Shown here: positions 44,272-52,550 of the stretch, piece by piece
How the letters are laid out: each line of letters opens with the position of its first letter
Numbering within the stretch: the first letter of the stretch is position 1
Origin: Planctomycetaceae bacterium
GTDB taxonomy: Bacteria; Planctomycetota; Planctomycetia; Planctomycetales; Planctomycetaceae
DNA: 64,000 nt
Assembly: GCA_020850695.1 (NCBI GenBank)
Contig: JADZEF010000086.1
Coordinates: 24,649-88,648 of the forward strand
Reading direction: 5' to 3'
Program-made: the position numbers and the translations under genes
The notes under the pieces: generated by a model
Database searches by the model: none
What the model was told of the DNA's origin: nothing
The model's input: the letters and a program-made list of their open reading frames with translations, nothing else

Positions 44272-44760
44272 ATGTTGGAACGTGAAGTGAAGATGAACCA
44301 GTTCCTGCTGGGCTACATCGGCCGGCTGGTCGAGCCGATGAGCGACGCCGAACTGACGCAGCGTCCCCCGCAAGGCGGCCATCCCCCGCTTTGGATTCTC
44401 GGACATCTCGCCGTCTCGTCCGAAGGGGCGGCGCGGATGCTGGGACTCGAACCCATGTTGCCTCCCGAGTGGAGGACGCTGTTCGGCCCCGGCTCGTCCG
44501 ATGACGTCCCGGAGCCCGGGCGATTCTCGAAGCAGGCGCTGATGGAAGCCGTGCAGAAGGGATATCAGCGGCTGCACGAGCCGGCGCTGAGGGCGACGCA
44601 GGAACAACTCGACGGCCCGCACGGCCTCGCCTTCTTCGAGAAGACGCCGCTGCAATCCGTGGGTGACGTGCTGGGGCTGCTGCTGACGGTCCACTTCGCA
44701 ATCCACACCGGCCAGCTCTCGTACTGGACCCGTCTGCAGGGACGCCAGCCGCTGTTCTAG
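44272..44760 (+). CDS. DinB family protein
   Basis: 162 residues from ATG 44272 with CGAAGGAA upstream. A four-helix DinB-type fold with the metal-binding histidines in PPLWILGHLAVSSEG and LLTVHFAIHTGQLSYW. Predicted to be a metal-dependent thiol- or small-molecule enzyme of the DinB/YfiT superfamily; the reaction is unknown. The gene ends TTCTAG, and this TAG begins a 14-base direct repeat that returns at 45112 on the far side of an inverted element. Confidence 0.88.
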   Translation: MLEREVKMNQFLLGYIGRLVEPMSDAELTQRPPQGGHPPLWILGHLAVSSEGAARMLGLEPMLPPEWRTLFGPGSSDDVPEPGRFSKQALMEAVQKGYQRLHEPALRATQEQLDGPHGLAFFEKTPLQSVGDVLGLLLTVHFAIHTGQLSYWTRLQGRQPLF

Positions 44761-44771
44761 CGCCGGACGCG
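44758..44771 (+). repeat. 14-bp direct repeat, left copy
   Basis: TAGCGCCGGACGCG, exact, starting with the stop codon of the DinB gene. The second copy is at 45112-45125, inside the 3' end of the TPR gene on the other strand. The bases before and after differ between copies, so the match is exactly 14 long. Confidence 0.9.
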
Positions 44772-45111
44772 AATGTGAGGCACTTTTGCCAAGCGAGCGT
44801 TTGACGGTCTTCGTCTTTACGCCAACGGCCTAGTACGCAGTAGCCCAGGGTCGCGAACGAAGTGAGCGCACCCTGGGTGGACAGTGGAAAGCGAAGCGAA
44901 CCCCAACGGGGTTCTACAATGCGTGCGGATGGGCTTGGAATACTCCACTTCTTGGACGCTGATCGTAATACCCGTTGGGGTACCGTAGAACTTGATCCTC
45001 AACCCAGGGTGCGCTCGCCAAGCCTCGCGACCCTGGGCTACTGCGTACAACGCCTTCGGTTTAAAGCACAAACATCCATGGCCGCGAGTGTCGCAATCGT
45101 GGTCAGTGATT
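44772..45111. mobile_element. 340-bp inverted-repeat element bounded by a 14-bp direct repeat
   Basis: Left arm (about 44818-44925) reads AGTAGCCCAGGGTCGCG, CGCACCCTGGGT and CCCCAACGGGGTTCTAC; right arm (about 44966-45057) is the inverted copy: CCCGTTGGGGTACCGTAGAA, ACCCAGGGTGCGCTCG and CGCGACCCTGGGCTACTG. No transposase lies inside, so if mobile it moves in trans. Bounded by TAGCGCCGGACGCG on both sides, which looks like a target-site duplication. Removing element and one copy would leave CTAG serving as stop in both convergent genes. Confidence 0.6.
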
Positions 45112-46388
45112 TAGCGCCGGACGCGGGCCTGCGCCAGGTAAGCGCCGACCCACGTCGACAGGGCGAGCAGCATCGTCGTTGTGTTGAAGAGCGATCCGGT
45201 CTCTTCCCGTTCGAGAAGACTGGAAGCCATCGTGGCGACGATCATCAATGCCAGGCCGACCGCGATGAGCGTCTGCGCGACGCGAGGCCAGCCCGGCTCG
45301 CAGCGATGGATGTTGGTGACGGGCAGCGCCAGGGCAAAGCACATCAGCCCGCAGATGAACCAGTCGGCATCGATGGGGCGGCCGGTGGCGAGTTGCCAGC
45401 CGGGCACGACCGTGGCGAGCAGCAGCGCCGACAGCAGACACAGGCCAAGCAGGTTGGACGCAGTGCGCTGCTCATCGGACAGGGCCAGCCGGCCGAAACG
45501 GTCGAGCCGCAGGATTAGATTAAACAGCGGAGACGCGATCCAGGTGAGGATCGCGAAGATGAGGTAGGCGATGACGATCGGCCAGTAGAGGGGCTTGAGG
45601 ACCGGGACCGAGTCGACGATGCTGAGCAGGATCGAGCGGCCGACGAGGAAGCCGATCATGAGCATCCACTGGGTGCGGGTGTCAAACCGCGCCATCCAGA
45701 GGAAGAAGCTGAGCATCCAGCGGTAGAGGAAATGCCGGGCCTTCATCGCCTCAACGATGCCCGCACGGGCCCAGCCGAGTTCCGGGTTCAGGCGGAGCGC
45801 TTCGCGGAAGTGCTCCATCGCCTTCTTCGGATCGCGCTGCTCGAGGAGCGTCCAGCCCATGTTGGCATGGGTGGTGGCGCTCTCGGGGGCGCGGGCCAAA
45901 GCGGATCCGATCGTCAGGCCGGCCTCTTCGCGGCGGCCCATTTTCGTGAGGGCGATCGCCCGGCAGTTGGTGCAGGCGACGTGATCGGATTCCGCTTCGA
46001 GCCCTTGCTCGGCGGCTTCCAAAGCTTCGGGCCAGCGGGCGCGGGTCAGCAAGAGTTCGGAGAGGGTCGCGAAGTAATCCGCATCGAACGGGTCGAGGCG
46101 GATGGCTTCGCGGATCGCCTGGTCGGCTTCGTCGATCCGCTGGCGGCCGGCCATCACGACCGCGAGGACGTAGTACGCGTACGACATGTCCGGCGCGAGG
46201 TGGATCGCCTGCTGGGCTTCCTGCGTCGCGTCGTTCCACTGCTTCTTTGCGAGAAGGCAGAGGGCCAGGAGCGCGTGCGCTTCGGGCTCGTCGGGATTCT
46301 CCGCGAGGGCCTGTCGCAGTTCCCCTTCGGCCAGTTCGAGACGGTTCTGACGGAAGAGAAGGCGGGCCCGCTCGAGGTGTCGGGTCAT
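45111..46388 (-). CDS. TPR and multi-pass membrane protein
   Basis: 425 residues from ATG 46388, which overlaps the stop of the upstream AAA gene by 4 bases (ATGA), so the two are translationally coupled. Residues 1-210 are TPR repeats (HLERARLLFRQNRLELAEGEL; AYYVLAVVMAGRQRIDEADQ; TTHANMGWTLLEQRDPKKAM). Residues 225-425 hold about five membrane segments (MLMIGFLVGRSILLSIV; WPIVIAYLIFAILTWIA; LGLCLLSALLLATVVPG; WFICGLMCFALALPV; TLIAVGLALMIVATMA). Function unknown; probably a membrane platform for the AAA partner. The stop overlaps a 14-base direct repeat. Confidence 0.9.
   Translation of the reverse strand: MTRHLERARLLFRQNRLELAEGELRQALAENPDEPEAHALLALCLLAKKQWNDATQEAQQAIHLAPDMSYAYYVLAVVMAGRQRIDEADQAIREAIRLDPFDADYFATLSELLLTRARWPEALEAAEQGLEAESDHVACTNCRAIALTKMGRREEAGLTIGSALARAPESATTHANMGWTLLEQRDPKKAMEHFREALRLNPELGWARAGIVEAMKARHFLYRWMLSFFLWMARFDTRTQWMLMIGFLVGRSILLSIVDSVPVLKPLYWPIVIAYLIFAILTWIASPLFNLILRLDRFGRLALSDEQRTASNLLGLCLLSALLLATVVPGWQLATGRPIDADWFICGLMCFALALPVTNIHRCEPGWPRVAQTLIAVGLALMIVATMASSLLEREETGSLFNTTTMLLALSTWVGAYLAQARVRR
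45112..45125 (+). repeat. 14-bp direct repeat, right copy
   Basis: Second exact copy of TAGCGCCGGACGCG, overlapping the last codons (RVRR and stop) of the TPR membrane protein on the minus strand. See 44758-44771. Confidence 0.9.
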
Positions 46389-47746
46389 GACAGCTTCAGA
46401 TAGCGGAGAATGTCGTCGTACAGGCCCCCCTGGTTGGAATAGAGGGCGTAGTTGCGGGCGGTGGCGAACCACTCGCGGGTCGTGGCGATCCGCCCCTTGA
46501 GGGCCGCGAGCAGATCCTTCGTCGTGAGCGGTTCGGGTTTGCCAGTCTTCATCGCTTCGCGGAGTTTTGCTTCGACGGCGGCGTCGACGACGGCCTTCAT
46601 GTCGGCGCCCGAGAAGCCGTCGGCTTTCGTCGCGATGTGCTCGAAGTCGACGTCGCGGGTCGGCTTTCCGTGGCACTGCAGGCGGAGGATTTCGGCGCGG
46701 GCTTTCGCGTCGGGCGGCGGGACGAACAGGATGCGGTCGAAGCGGCCGGGGCGGCGAAAGGCGCTGTCGAGATGCCACGGGGCGTTGGTCGCGGCGAGGA
46801 TCAGCACGCCGTCGTTCGACGCGGTGACGCCGTCGAGTTCGGAGAGAAACTGGTTGATGATCTGCCGACTGGCGCTGTGCCGCATGTCGGCACGGCTGGC
46901 CCCGAGGGCGTCGACTTCATCGAAGAAGAGGACGCAGGGCTTCGAGCGGCGGGCGTTCTCGAAGAGTTCGTGCAGGTTCTTCTCGCTGCTGCCGATCCAC
47001 ATGTCGAGCACGTCGTTGATGCCGACCGCGAGGAAGCCGGCGTCGATTTCACCGGCGGTGGCCCGCGCGAGGTGCGTCTTTCCGCAGCCCGGCGGACCGT
47101 ACATCAGGATGCCGCCGCCGATCGACTTGCCATAGGCTTTGAACATCTCCGCGTGCTGGAGCGGATAGATGATCTTCATGCGGATCTCGTCTTTGAGATC
47201 CTCCATGCCGCCGACATCGGCGAACTTGATTTTCGGACGCTCGACGGGGCTCGCGGCCGATTCCTTCTTTGCCGATCCGCCGCGCCACGATTCGCCTTCG
47301 TCGTCCTCGTCGACATCCCGTGACATACCGGGGCCTTCGGCCGGCACGCCAAGGCGGCGCGTCAGGTCGGGGTCTTCGATCGACGGGTCGGCTTCGAGTG
47401 CGGCACGGTATTCCGTCGCGGCGAACGCTTCGTCCCCGGCCCTCAGCAGGAGCCGCGCATGCAGGAGATACGCGCGGGCGGGGGTGTCCGGACGACGGAC
47501 CATGTCTTCGACGATGACCAGGGCGTGTGTGTTCTTGCCCTGCTGAAAGTAGGCGTGAGCGAGCCCCAGCTTGAGATCGTCGTTGTCCGGCGCGAGCGAC
47601 AGCGCCGCGCGGTATTCGGTCTCGGCTTCGTCGAAGCGTGAAAGGCTGATGAGAGACTCGGCGAGATGCCGCCGAAGGGGGACGTTATTGGGCGAGTGCC
47701 TCACGGCCTCCATCAGCGTCCGCAGCGGGTCGTCGGAGGGGGGCAT
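46385..47746 (-). CDS. AAA ATPase with N-terminal TPR repeats
   Basis: 453 residues. Residues 1-130 hold TPRs (HLAESLISLSRFDEAETEYR; KLGLAHAYFQQGKNTHALVI). An acidic linker (DVDEDDEGES) precedes the AAA core: VGGMEDLKDEIRMKIIYPL, Walker A MYGPPGCGKTHLARA near residue 218, pore-loop like region, Walker B VLFFDEVDALG, and the second region of homology AFRRPGRFDR with arginine fingers. It is of the CDC48/p97-like single-ring group. Likely remodels proteins; the operon partner downstream is the TPR membrane protein. Divergent from two small membrane protein genes. Confidence 0.94.
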   Translation of the reverse strand: MPPSDDPLRTLMEAVRHSPNNVPLRRHLAESLISLSRFDEAETEYRAALSLAPDNDDLKLGLAHAYFQQGKNTHALVIVEDMVRRPDTPARAYLLHARLLLRAGDEAFAATEYRAALEADPSIEDPDLTRRLGVPAEGPGMSRDVDEDDEGESWRGGSAKKESAASPVERPKIKFADVGGMEDLKDEIRMKIIYPLQHAEMFKAYGKSIGGGILMYGPPGCGKTHLARATAGEIDAGFLAVGINDVLDMWIGSSEKNLHELFENARRSKPCVLFFDEVDALGASRADMRHSASRQIINQFLSELDGVTASNDGVLILAATNAPWHLDSAFRRPGRFDRILFVPPPDAKARAEILRLQCHGKPTRDVDFEHIATKADGFSGADMKAVVDAAVEAKLREAMKTGKPEPLTTKDLLAALKGRIATTREWFATARNYALYSNQGGLYDDILRYLKLS

Positions 47747-47909
47747 CGTGCAGGATCACTGTCAGGTTGGTATTAACATGGCGGGAGCTTCAGGACTACG
47801 TCCCGACTGCGATGATAGGGAAGCTCAGGTTCGGGTGCAAGAAGTCCGAAATGAGACCCTCAGAAGTGTCCGTGGAAACAAAGAGTCGAATGGGACACGA
47901 GAAGCCGTC

Positions 47910-48260
47910 ATGACGACATTCGCGCTGTTCTCGCTACTGACTCTCGTGGATGCCGCCATTCTGGCCGGACTGCTCTGTGTCATCTTCTCCGAAAGAATGA
48001 AGCGACGATTCTGGCAGTTCTTGCTTGCAGCCATGCTCATTGCGTTCGGCGTCAACAGCCTGATGTTTATTTCCGAGGAAGCCGCGGGACTTCAGGGAGT
48101 CGCTGTCGGTATGCTTCTCGCGGCGGTACTCGGCCCCCGGTTTCTCCGAGGTTCACTGGGTCTCCTGCTGCTGGACACGACCGTTGTGATGGTGGTCTTC
48201 GTGTGCATTAAGATCACTTATATTGGAGCGATACTTTTCCTCCAAATGACGGGCGAATAG
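47910..48260 (+). CDS. Small membrane protein
   Basis: 116 residues from ATG 47910. Four predicted membrane segments: FALFSLLTLVDAAILAGLLC, FLLAAMLIAFGVNSLMFI, GVAVGMLLAAVLGPRFL and LLLDTTVVMVVFVCIKITYI, with little outside them. I do not recognise a family. It shares the ordering of several residues with the next protein (VDAAILAGLL with FDAILLTGML; KITYIGAILF with KVGYVAGIVF), suggesting an old tandem duplication. Confidence 0.7.
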   Translation: MTTFALFSLLTLVDAAILAGLLCVIFSERMKRRFWQFLLAAMLIAFGVNSLMFISEEAAGLQGVAVGMLLAAVLGPRFLRGSLGLLLLDTTVVMVVFVCIKITYIGAILFLQMTGE

Positions 48261-48311
48261 ACAGAACCTCATTCCACACGGAACGAGGCAGCGAGGCACC
48301 CGAAGGATTCA

Positions 48312-48707
48312 ATGCCCATCACGTTCGACACCTCGTTCCGAGGGGCAGTGATGATCATCGTGGGATTTCTCCTGTTCGACGCGATCCTTCTGACGGGAAT
48401 GCTTCGACTCGCGTATGACGAGGTCCCGGTCCGGCAGTCTTGGCGCGACCCGGTAGCTGCGCTCGTCGTCGTTCTGGTTGTGAACGCGGCGATACTATCC
48501 GTCTGGGGTTTGAGCTTTCTCGGTGGTACAGGAGGTTATTGGTGGCTCGGTTTAGCGATGCTGGTCAGCCTCGCGTTTAATGCGGGGGTTGTTCGCATGA
48601 TCTTGGGTCTGCCGCTTCGGCGTGTGATTGCCGTCATCACTGCGTTCCAGGTTTTCAAAGTGGGCTACGTCGCCGGAATCGTTTTTTGGCTCACGCCTCT
48701 GGCATAG
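48312..48707 (+). CDS. Small membrane protein, likely paralogue of the preceding one
   Basis: 131 residues from ATG 48312, 51 bases after the preceding gene on the same strand. Four predicted membrane segments (AVMIIVGFLLFDAILLTGML; AALVVVLVVNAAILSVWGLS; WWLGLAMLVSLAFNAGVV; VIAVITAFQVFKVGYVAGIV). Function unknown. See the preceding entry for the resemblance. Ends convergent with the GT39-like gene. Confidence 0.7.
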   Translation: MPITFDTSFRGAVMIIVGFLLFDAILLTGMLRLAYDEVPVRQSWRDPVAALVVVLVVNAAILSVWGLSFLGGTGGYWWLGLAMLVSLAFNAGVVRMILGLPLRRVIAVITAFQVFKVGYVAGIVFWLTPLA

Positions 48708-48850
48708 CAAGCGAGGAATGGATTGTCGTTTTACTCGATGGGTGGCGAGGGAGCGGTCGAATCACAACCTCGCCCATCAAGGCCATCCGGTCTCGCGAGA
48801 AATGCCTGTCCTACCGAAGTGACAGCCGGGAAGGCTATCCCACGGAAGAC

Positions 48851-50335
48851 TCACTGTCGTCGATAGACGCCCCAGCGCCAGCCCGAGAGGCCCGCAAAAG
48901 GATATTCCTTCTGCAGGGCATAGGTGTGCCCGCTGACGGTCACTCCGGCAGGGAAATGGCCGTCGGGGTTGAGGTCGTGGGCGAGGTACCACTCGGGACC
49001 GTCGTCGGGCCAGTCCTTCTTCTCGACGTAGACGATCGGCTTGTTGAGCATCCGCGCGTAGAAGCCGACCAGCATGCGGTTGCGGAAGTCGAAGTCGCTG
49101 CCGATGCGGACTTCGGGGCTCTTCGTCCTGGCGACGATCTCGTCGAGTGCCGCGAAGTATCGTCCCCGGCCCACCTGCACCAGCCGTGCGATGTGTCGGC
49201 CGTTGCCCACGAGAATCAGAACGATCAAGACCGCCACCGCGCCGCGGGTCACGCCCCCCTGGTCCCAGCACGCGGCGAAGACCTGCCCCAGAAGCACGCA
49301 GGCAAAGGCGATGCTGATGACGAAGTAACGCGGATAGATCTCGTCCCGCATTGTGCCGAGGAGCAGTCCGATCGGCATGACGAACAGGATGCAGGCATAG
49401 AACACCCAGGCGTCGTCGTGGTTGCGGTACATCCGCGCGATAGCCGCAATGAGGACGATCGTCACAGCGAGAGCGACCGCTGCGGCCCCTGCACCCGCCC
49501 ACGGTCCCCCGACGGTGAGCGAGAGGGTCTGGCTGATGACGCCGAAGAACGGCAGGATCGGCCCGCCGGCGTTCATCCGAAGCCGCAGGTTAATCCAGTA
49601 GAGCCATGCCATAAACATCATTGGTATGCCGAAGCGGATGAGCGTGTGCATCCACCATGTTTGTCGGTTCGACGTGATCTGCCGCAGCTCCGGGGCTCCG
49701 AGCTTGACGAGCCGCAGGTCGCTTCGCCGACGCATGACCGCCCAGGCGAGCAGTGAGGCGAACGCATAGACGAAGACCGCCTGGGACAGCACCCCCAGAA
49801 TGCACGCGACGGCGAACCCGAAATCAAGAGCGAACGACGGGCGGTTGGTGGTCGCGTCGAGGAGCGCGAAGGCGAGCAGCGAGAAGAAGACGACGAGGCC
49901 ATATCCCCGCGCTTCGGACGAGTAATGGACCATCAGGTAAGACGCGCCGAGCAGCGTCATTCCGGCCAGCACGGCCGCCGCTCCGCGCCGCCGGTTGATC
50001 CATCCCGCGAGCAGCACGCTCCCCGTTCCGGCGATGACGTTGGGAAGCCGATAGTCGAACCAGTCGCGGTTCGGGCCAAGCCAGGCGATGAACCACGAAT
50101 TGAGAATGTGGTTGTTCTCGTCGTTGACGAACAGGAGCTTGAGCGTTGAGGGGTATTGCACGGTGCGGACCCATGACCAGATTTCGTCCTGCCAGAAGTC
50201 GTCTCCAGCGGCGACCCACCGGATGACGCCGGCGAGGAAGGCGATCGCCATCGCGTAAATCAGTGTGCGGCGCGGGTCGGCTTCGTCGATCTGATCACGG
50301 GGCGGGGTCGAACCGGTTGTATCGCGGGACGCCAT
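48851..50335 (-). CDS. GT39/PMT-like multi-pass glycosyltransferase or related membrane protein
   Basis: 494 residues from ATG 50335. Ten or more hydrophobic segments. The first loop has GDDFWQDEIWSWVRTVQYP, the acidic pair in the position used for metal/lipid-phosphate binding in GT-C enzymes such as ArnT and PMT, followed by HILNSWFIAWLGPNRDWFDYRLP. SSEARGYGLVVFF fits the same group. Probable role: transfer of a sugar from a polyprenyl phosphate donor at the outer face of the membrane. The C-terminal 100 residues are soluble (VRIGSDFDFRNRMLVGFYAR). Divergent from the DUF4058 gene. Confidence 0.82.
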   Translation of the reverse strand: MASRDTTGSTPPRDQIDEADPRRTLIYAMAIAFLAGVIRWVAAGDDFWQDEIWSWVRTVQYPSTLKLLFVNDENNHILNSWFIAWLGPNRDWFDYRLPNVIAGTGSVLLAGWINRRRGAAAVLAGMTLLGASYLMVHYSSEARGYGLVVFFSLLAFALLDATTNRPSFALDFGFAVACILGVLSQAVFVYAFASLLAWAVMRRRSDLRLVKLGAPELRQITSNRQTWWMHTLIRFGIPMMFMAWLYWINLRLRMNAGGPILPFFGVISQTLSLTVGGPWAGAGAAAVALAVTIVLIAAIARMYRNHDDAWVFYACILFVMPIGLLLGTMRDEIYPRYFVISIAFACVLLGQVFAACWDQGGVTRGAVAVLIVLILVGNGRHIARLVQVGRGRYFAALDEIVARTKSPEVRIGSDFDFRNRMLVGFYARMLNKPIVYVEKKDWPDDGPEWYLAHDLNPDGHFPAGVTVSGHTYALQKEYPFAGLSGWRWGVYRRQ

Positions 50336-50499
50336 CAATGCGGGCCTGGTCGGTCTGTAGGGATCACGCGGGCGGGCGCCCGGATGGAAAAATCATAACG
50401 GACGGCCGAAGCCTCTGCGGGGGAAGCGAAGATGCCGCGGGAAAACCGGTTCGCTTCGAACGTGGCTTGGGCTACAATCGAACACCGGAGGAAAAGCCG

Positions 50500-51348
50500 A
50501 TGCCGTCCCCGTTTCCCGGGATGGACCCGTATCTGGAAGAGCCGGGTCTGTGGCCCGATTTTCACAACGCGCTGGCCGCCGAAATCCGGAATGCGTTGAA
50601 CCAACGTCTTCCCCCCGCCTACTACGCGCAGCTCGAGCTGCGAACGGAGATGGGAGTTTTTGGAGACGCGCCCCGATCGTTCCCGGTGCCCGACGTCGGC
50701 GTGCAGCGGATGACGCGAGGCGTGCCGTCGTCCGCGGCAGGAGGAGTGGCGGTTCTCGAGTCGCCGCGCACGGTCGTCTCGCCTTCGGTTGAAGTCGGTT
50801 TTTTCGTTGAACCGATGGAGTTGGCATCCATCGCGGTTCGAGACCGGCGGCAGGGGCGGAAACTCATCACGCTCCTCGAAATCGTCAGTCCGTCCAACAA
50901 GCGACCGGGCCGGGACAGTGATGCTTATACGAAGAAATTGCTGGGAACTCTCGCGAGCGATTCGTCACTGGTCGAGATCGATCTGCTTCGGACGGGGGAA
51001 CGGACCTGGTCGCGTCCGGAGTTCAATCCGAACGGCACGCTGCTGCTTCCGGAAAGCGACTACCTGGTGACCGTCAGTCGGGCGTGGCAGCGCGGAGAGC
51101 ATTTCCGCCTGGAAGCGTTTCCCGTTCCGGCCACCGAAGCGCTTCCGGTGATCTCCGTTCCTCTTCTGCCGGCGGACGAAGAGACGCTGCTCGACTTGCA
51201 GCATTGCTTTCGACTGGCGTATGACGGCGGCCCGTACCGGAGGGGGGCCGTGGACTATGGCAAGCCGCCCGACCCTCCATTGCCCTTGAGCATTCAAGAA
51301 TGGGCCCGCACGATTGCAGCTGGAGCGATGCCGCCCACCGAACCTTGA
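50500..51348 (+). CDS. DUF4058 family protein (second copy)
   Basis: 282 residues from ATG 50500 with GGAGGAAAA upstream. Starts MPSPFPGMDPYLEEPGLWP as in the copy at 14790. Also shows FPVPDVGVQRM, then VRDRRQGRKLITLLEIVSPS with NKRPGRDSDAY, and LPVISVPLLPADEETLLDLQ. Outside those parts the two copies differ widely. Function unknown. It is followed by the MBL-fold gene after 42 bases, so a four-gene plus-strand operon is possible. Confidence 0.88.
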   Translation: MPSPFPGMDPYLEEPGLWPDFHNALAAEIRNALNQRLPPAYYAQLELRTEMGVFGDAPRSFPVPDVGVQRMTRGVPSSAAGGVAVLESPRTVVSPSVEVGFFVEPMELASIAVRDRRQGRKLITLLEIVSPSNKRPGRDSDAYTKKLLGTLASDSSLVEIDLLRTGERTWSRPEFNPNGTLLLPESDYLVTVSRAWQRGEHFRLEAFPVPATEALPVISVPLLPADEETLLDLQHCFRLAYDGGPYRRGAVDYGKPPDPPLPLSIQEWARTIAAGAMPPTEP

Positions 51349-51390
51349 TTCCGGCGCTCCGCCGTGGTCCTTCATTGGCGATCCGACGTC

Positions 51391-52155
51391 ATGCGTGTCA
51401 TCTTTCTGGGAACCGGCGGTTATCACCCGAATGCGCGGCGGCATACGTCGTGCGTCCTGTTGCCGGACATCGGCCTCGTCTTCGACGCCGGGACGAGTTT
51501 CTTCCGCGTGCAGGCCCTGCTGAAGACCGACGAGATCGATGTGTATCTCTCGCACGCGCATCTCGATCATGTCTGCGGCCTCACCTATTTTCTGGTCCCG
51601 CTGGCGCTGGGGCAGGTCAACGCGATGCGGGTGCATGCGAACCGGCCGACGCTCGACACGGTGGAGCAGCATGTGTTTGCCGAGCGGCTGTTCCCGGTGG
51701 CCATTCCCTTCGCGATGCAGGAGCTGACGGAAAGCCGTCCGGTGGGGCAGGGGGGCACGCTTCGTTTTCAGGCGCTGCCGAGCCATCCCGGGGGGTCGAC
51801 GGCATTCCGTCTCGACTGGCCGGCGGATTCCGAAGGGGGACGCGGGAGAGCCCGGTCACTGGCTTACGTGACGGATACGACGGTCGACGAGACGTACCGC
51901 GAGTTCATTCGCGGCGCGGACGTGCTGATTCACGAATGCAACTTTCCGGACAGTCAGGCGCACTGGTGCGAGAAGACGGGGCACAGCTGCACCTCGCCCG
52001 TCGCGCGGCTGGCCCGCGAGGCGGGAGTCGGTCGACTGATCCTCACGCACATCGATCCGCAACTCGACGGCGACGATCCGGTCGACATCGCCACGGCCCG
52101 CGCGATCTTTCCGAACACGGTCGTGGCGGAAGACCTGATGGAGTTCGAGCTGTGA
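51391..52155 (+). CDS. Metallo-beta-lactamase-fold hydrolase (RNase Z-like)
   Basis: 254 residues from ATG 51391. MBL core: MRVIFLGTGGYHPNARRHTS, GLVFDAGTSFFRVQALL, VYLSHAHLDHVCGL with the zinc-binding HxHxDH, LPSHPGGSTAFRLDW, AYVTDTTVDE, and LIHECNFPD, LILTHIDP for later metal ligands. This is the ribonuclease Z/ElaC-like pattern, though the specific tRNA-binding exosite is not seen. Substrate unknown. Ends with GTGA overlapping the start of the next gene by 4 bases. Confidence 0.9.
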   Translation: MRVIFLGTGGYHPNARRHTSCVLLPDIGLVFDAGTSFFRVQALLKTDEIDVYLSHAHLDHVCGLTYFLVPLALGQVNAMRVHANRPTLDTVEQHVFAERLFPVAIPFAMQELTESRPVGQGGTLRFQALPSHPGGSTAFRLDWPADSEGGRGRARSLAYVTDTTVDETYREFIRGADVLIHECNFPDSQAHWCEKTGHSCTSPVARLAREAGVGRLILTHIDPQLDGDDPVDIATARAIFPNTVVAEDLMEFEL

Positions 52156-52550
52156 GCGATTCGAAACCGAACGACGTTACGTCCCCCTCCGAAGCGACAG
52201 CCATTCAAATCGTGCAGATCAAGTACATGCTGATGGCGGCCGATATGCCGCGGGCGGTCCGGTTCTTCGAAGTGGTGTTCGGCCTGACGCGGCGGTTCGT
52301 GTCGGATCACTGGTCGGAACTGACATGGGGCGACGCCGTCGTCGCGTTGCACGGAGGTCACTCGGGGAAAGATCACCCGACGGGCTTGAGCATCCAGGTC
52401 GAGGACGCCGCGGCTGCGTGCGAAAGGATCGCGCGGAGTGGCGGGAGGATCGTGTCTGGGCCGCGGCAGCGTCCCGGCGAACCCATTCGGCTGGCGGACG
52501 TGGCGGACGCGGAAGGAAACCTGTTCTTCGTGACCGAGTTCGTCGGATGA
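52152..52550 (+). CDS. VOC-family (glyoxalase/bleomycin-resistance fold) protein
   Basis: 132 residues from GTG 52152, which overlaps the MBL stop (GTGA). VOC fold: VQIKYMLMAADMPRAVRFFE, FGLTRRFVSDHWSELTWGDA, HPTGLSIQVEDAAAACERIA and RLADVADAEGNLFFVTE. The N-terminus is a short disordered lead. Probable metal-dependent enzyme or binding protein; the substrate is unknown. Its stop overlaps the methyltransferase start (ATGA). Coupled translation of three genes is strongly suggested. Confidence 0.9.
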   Translation: MSDSKPNDVTSPSEATAIQIVQIKYMLMAADMPRAVRFFEVVFGLTRRFVSDHWSELTWGDAVVALHGGHSGKDHPTGLSIQVEDAAAACERIARSGGRIVSGPRQRPGEPIRLADVADAEGNLFFVTEFVG

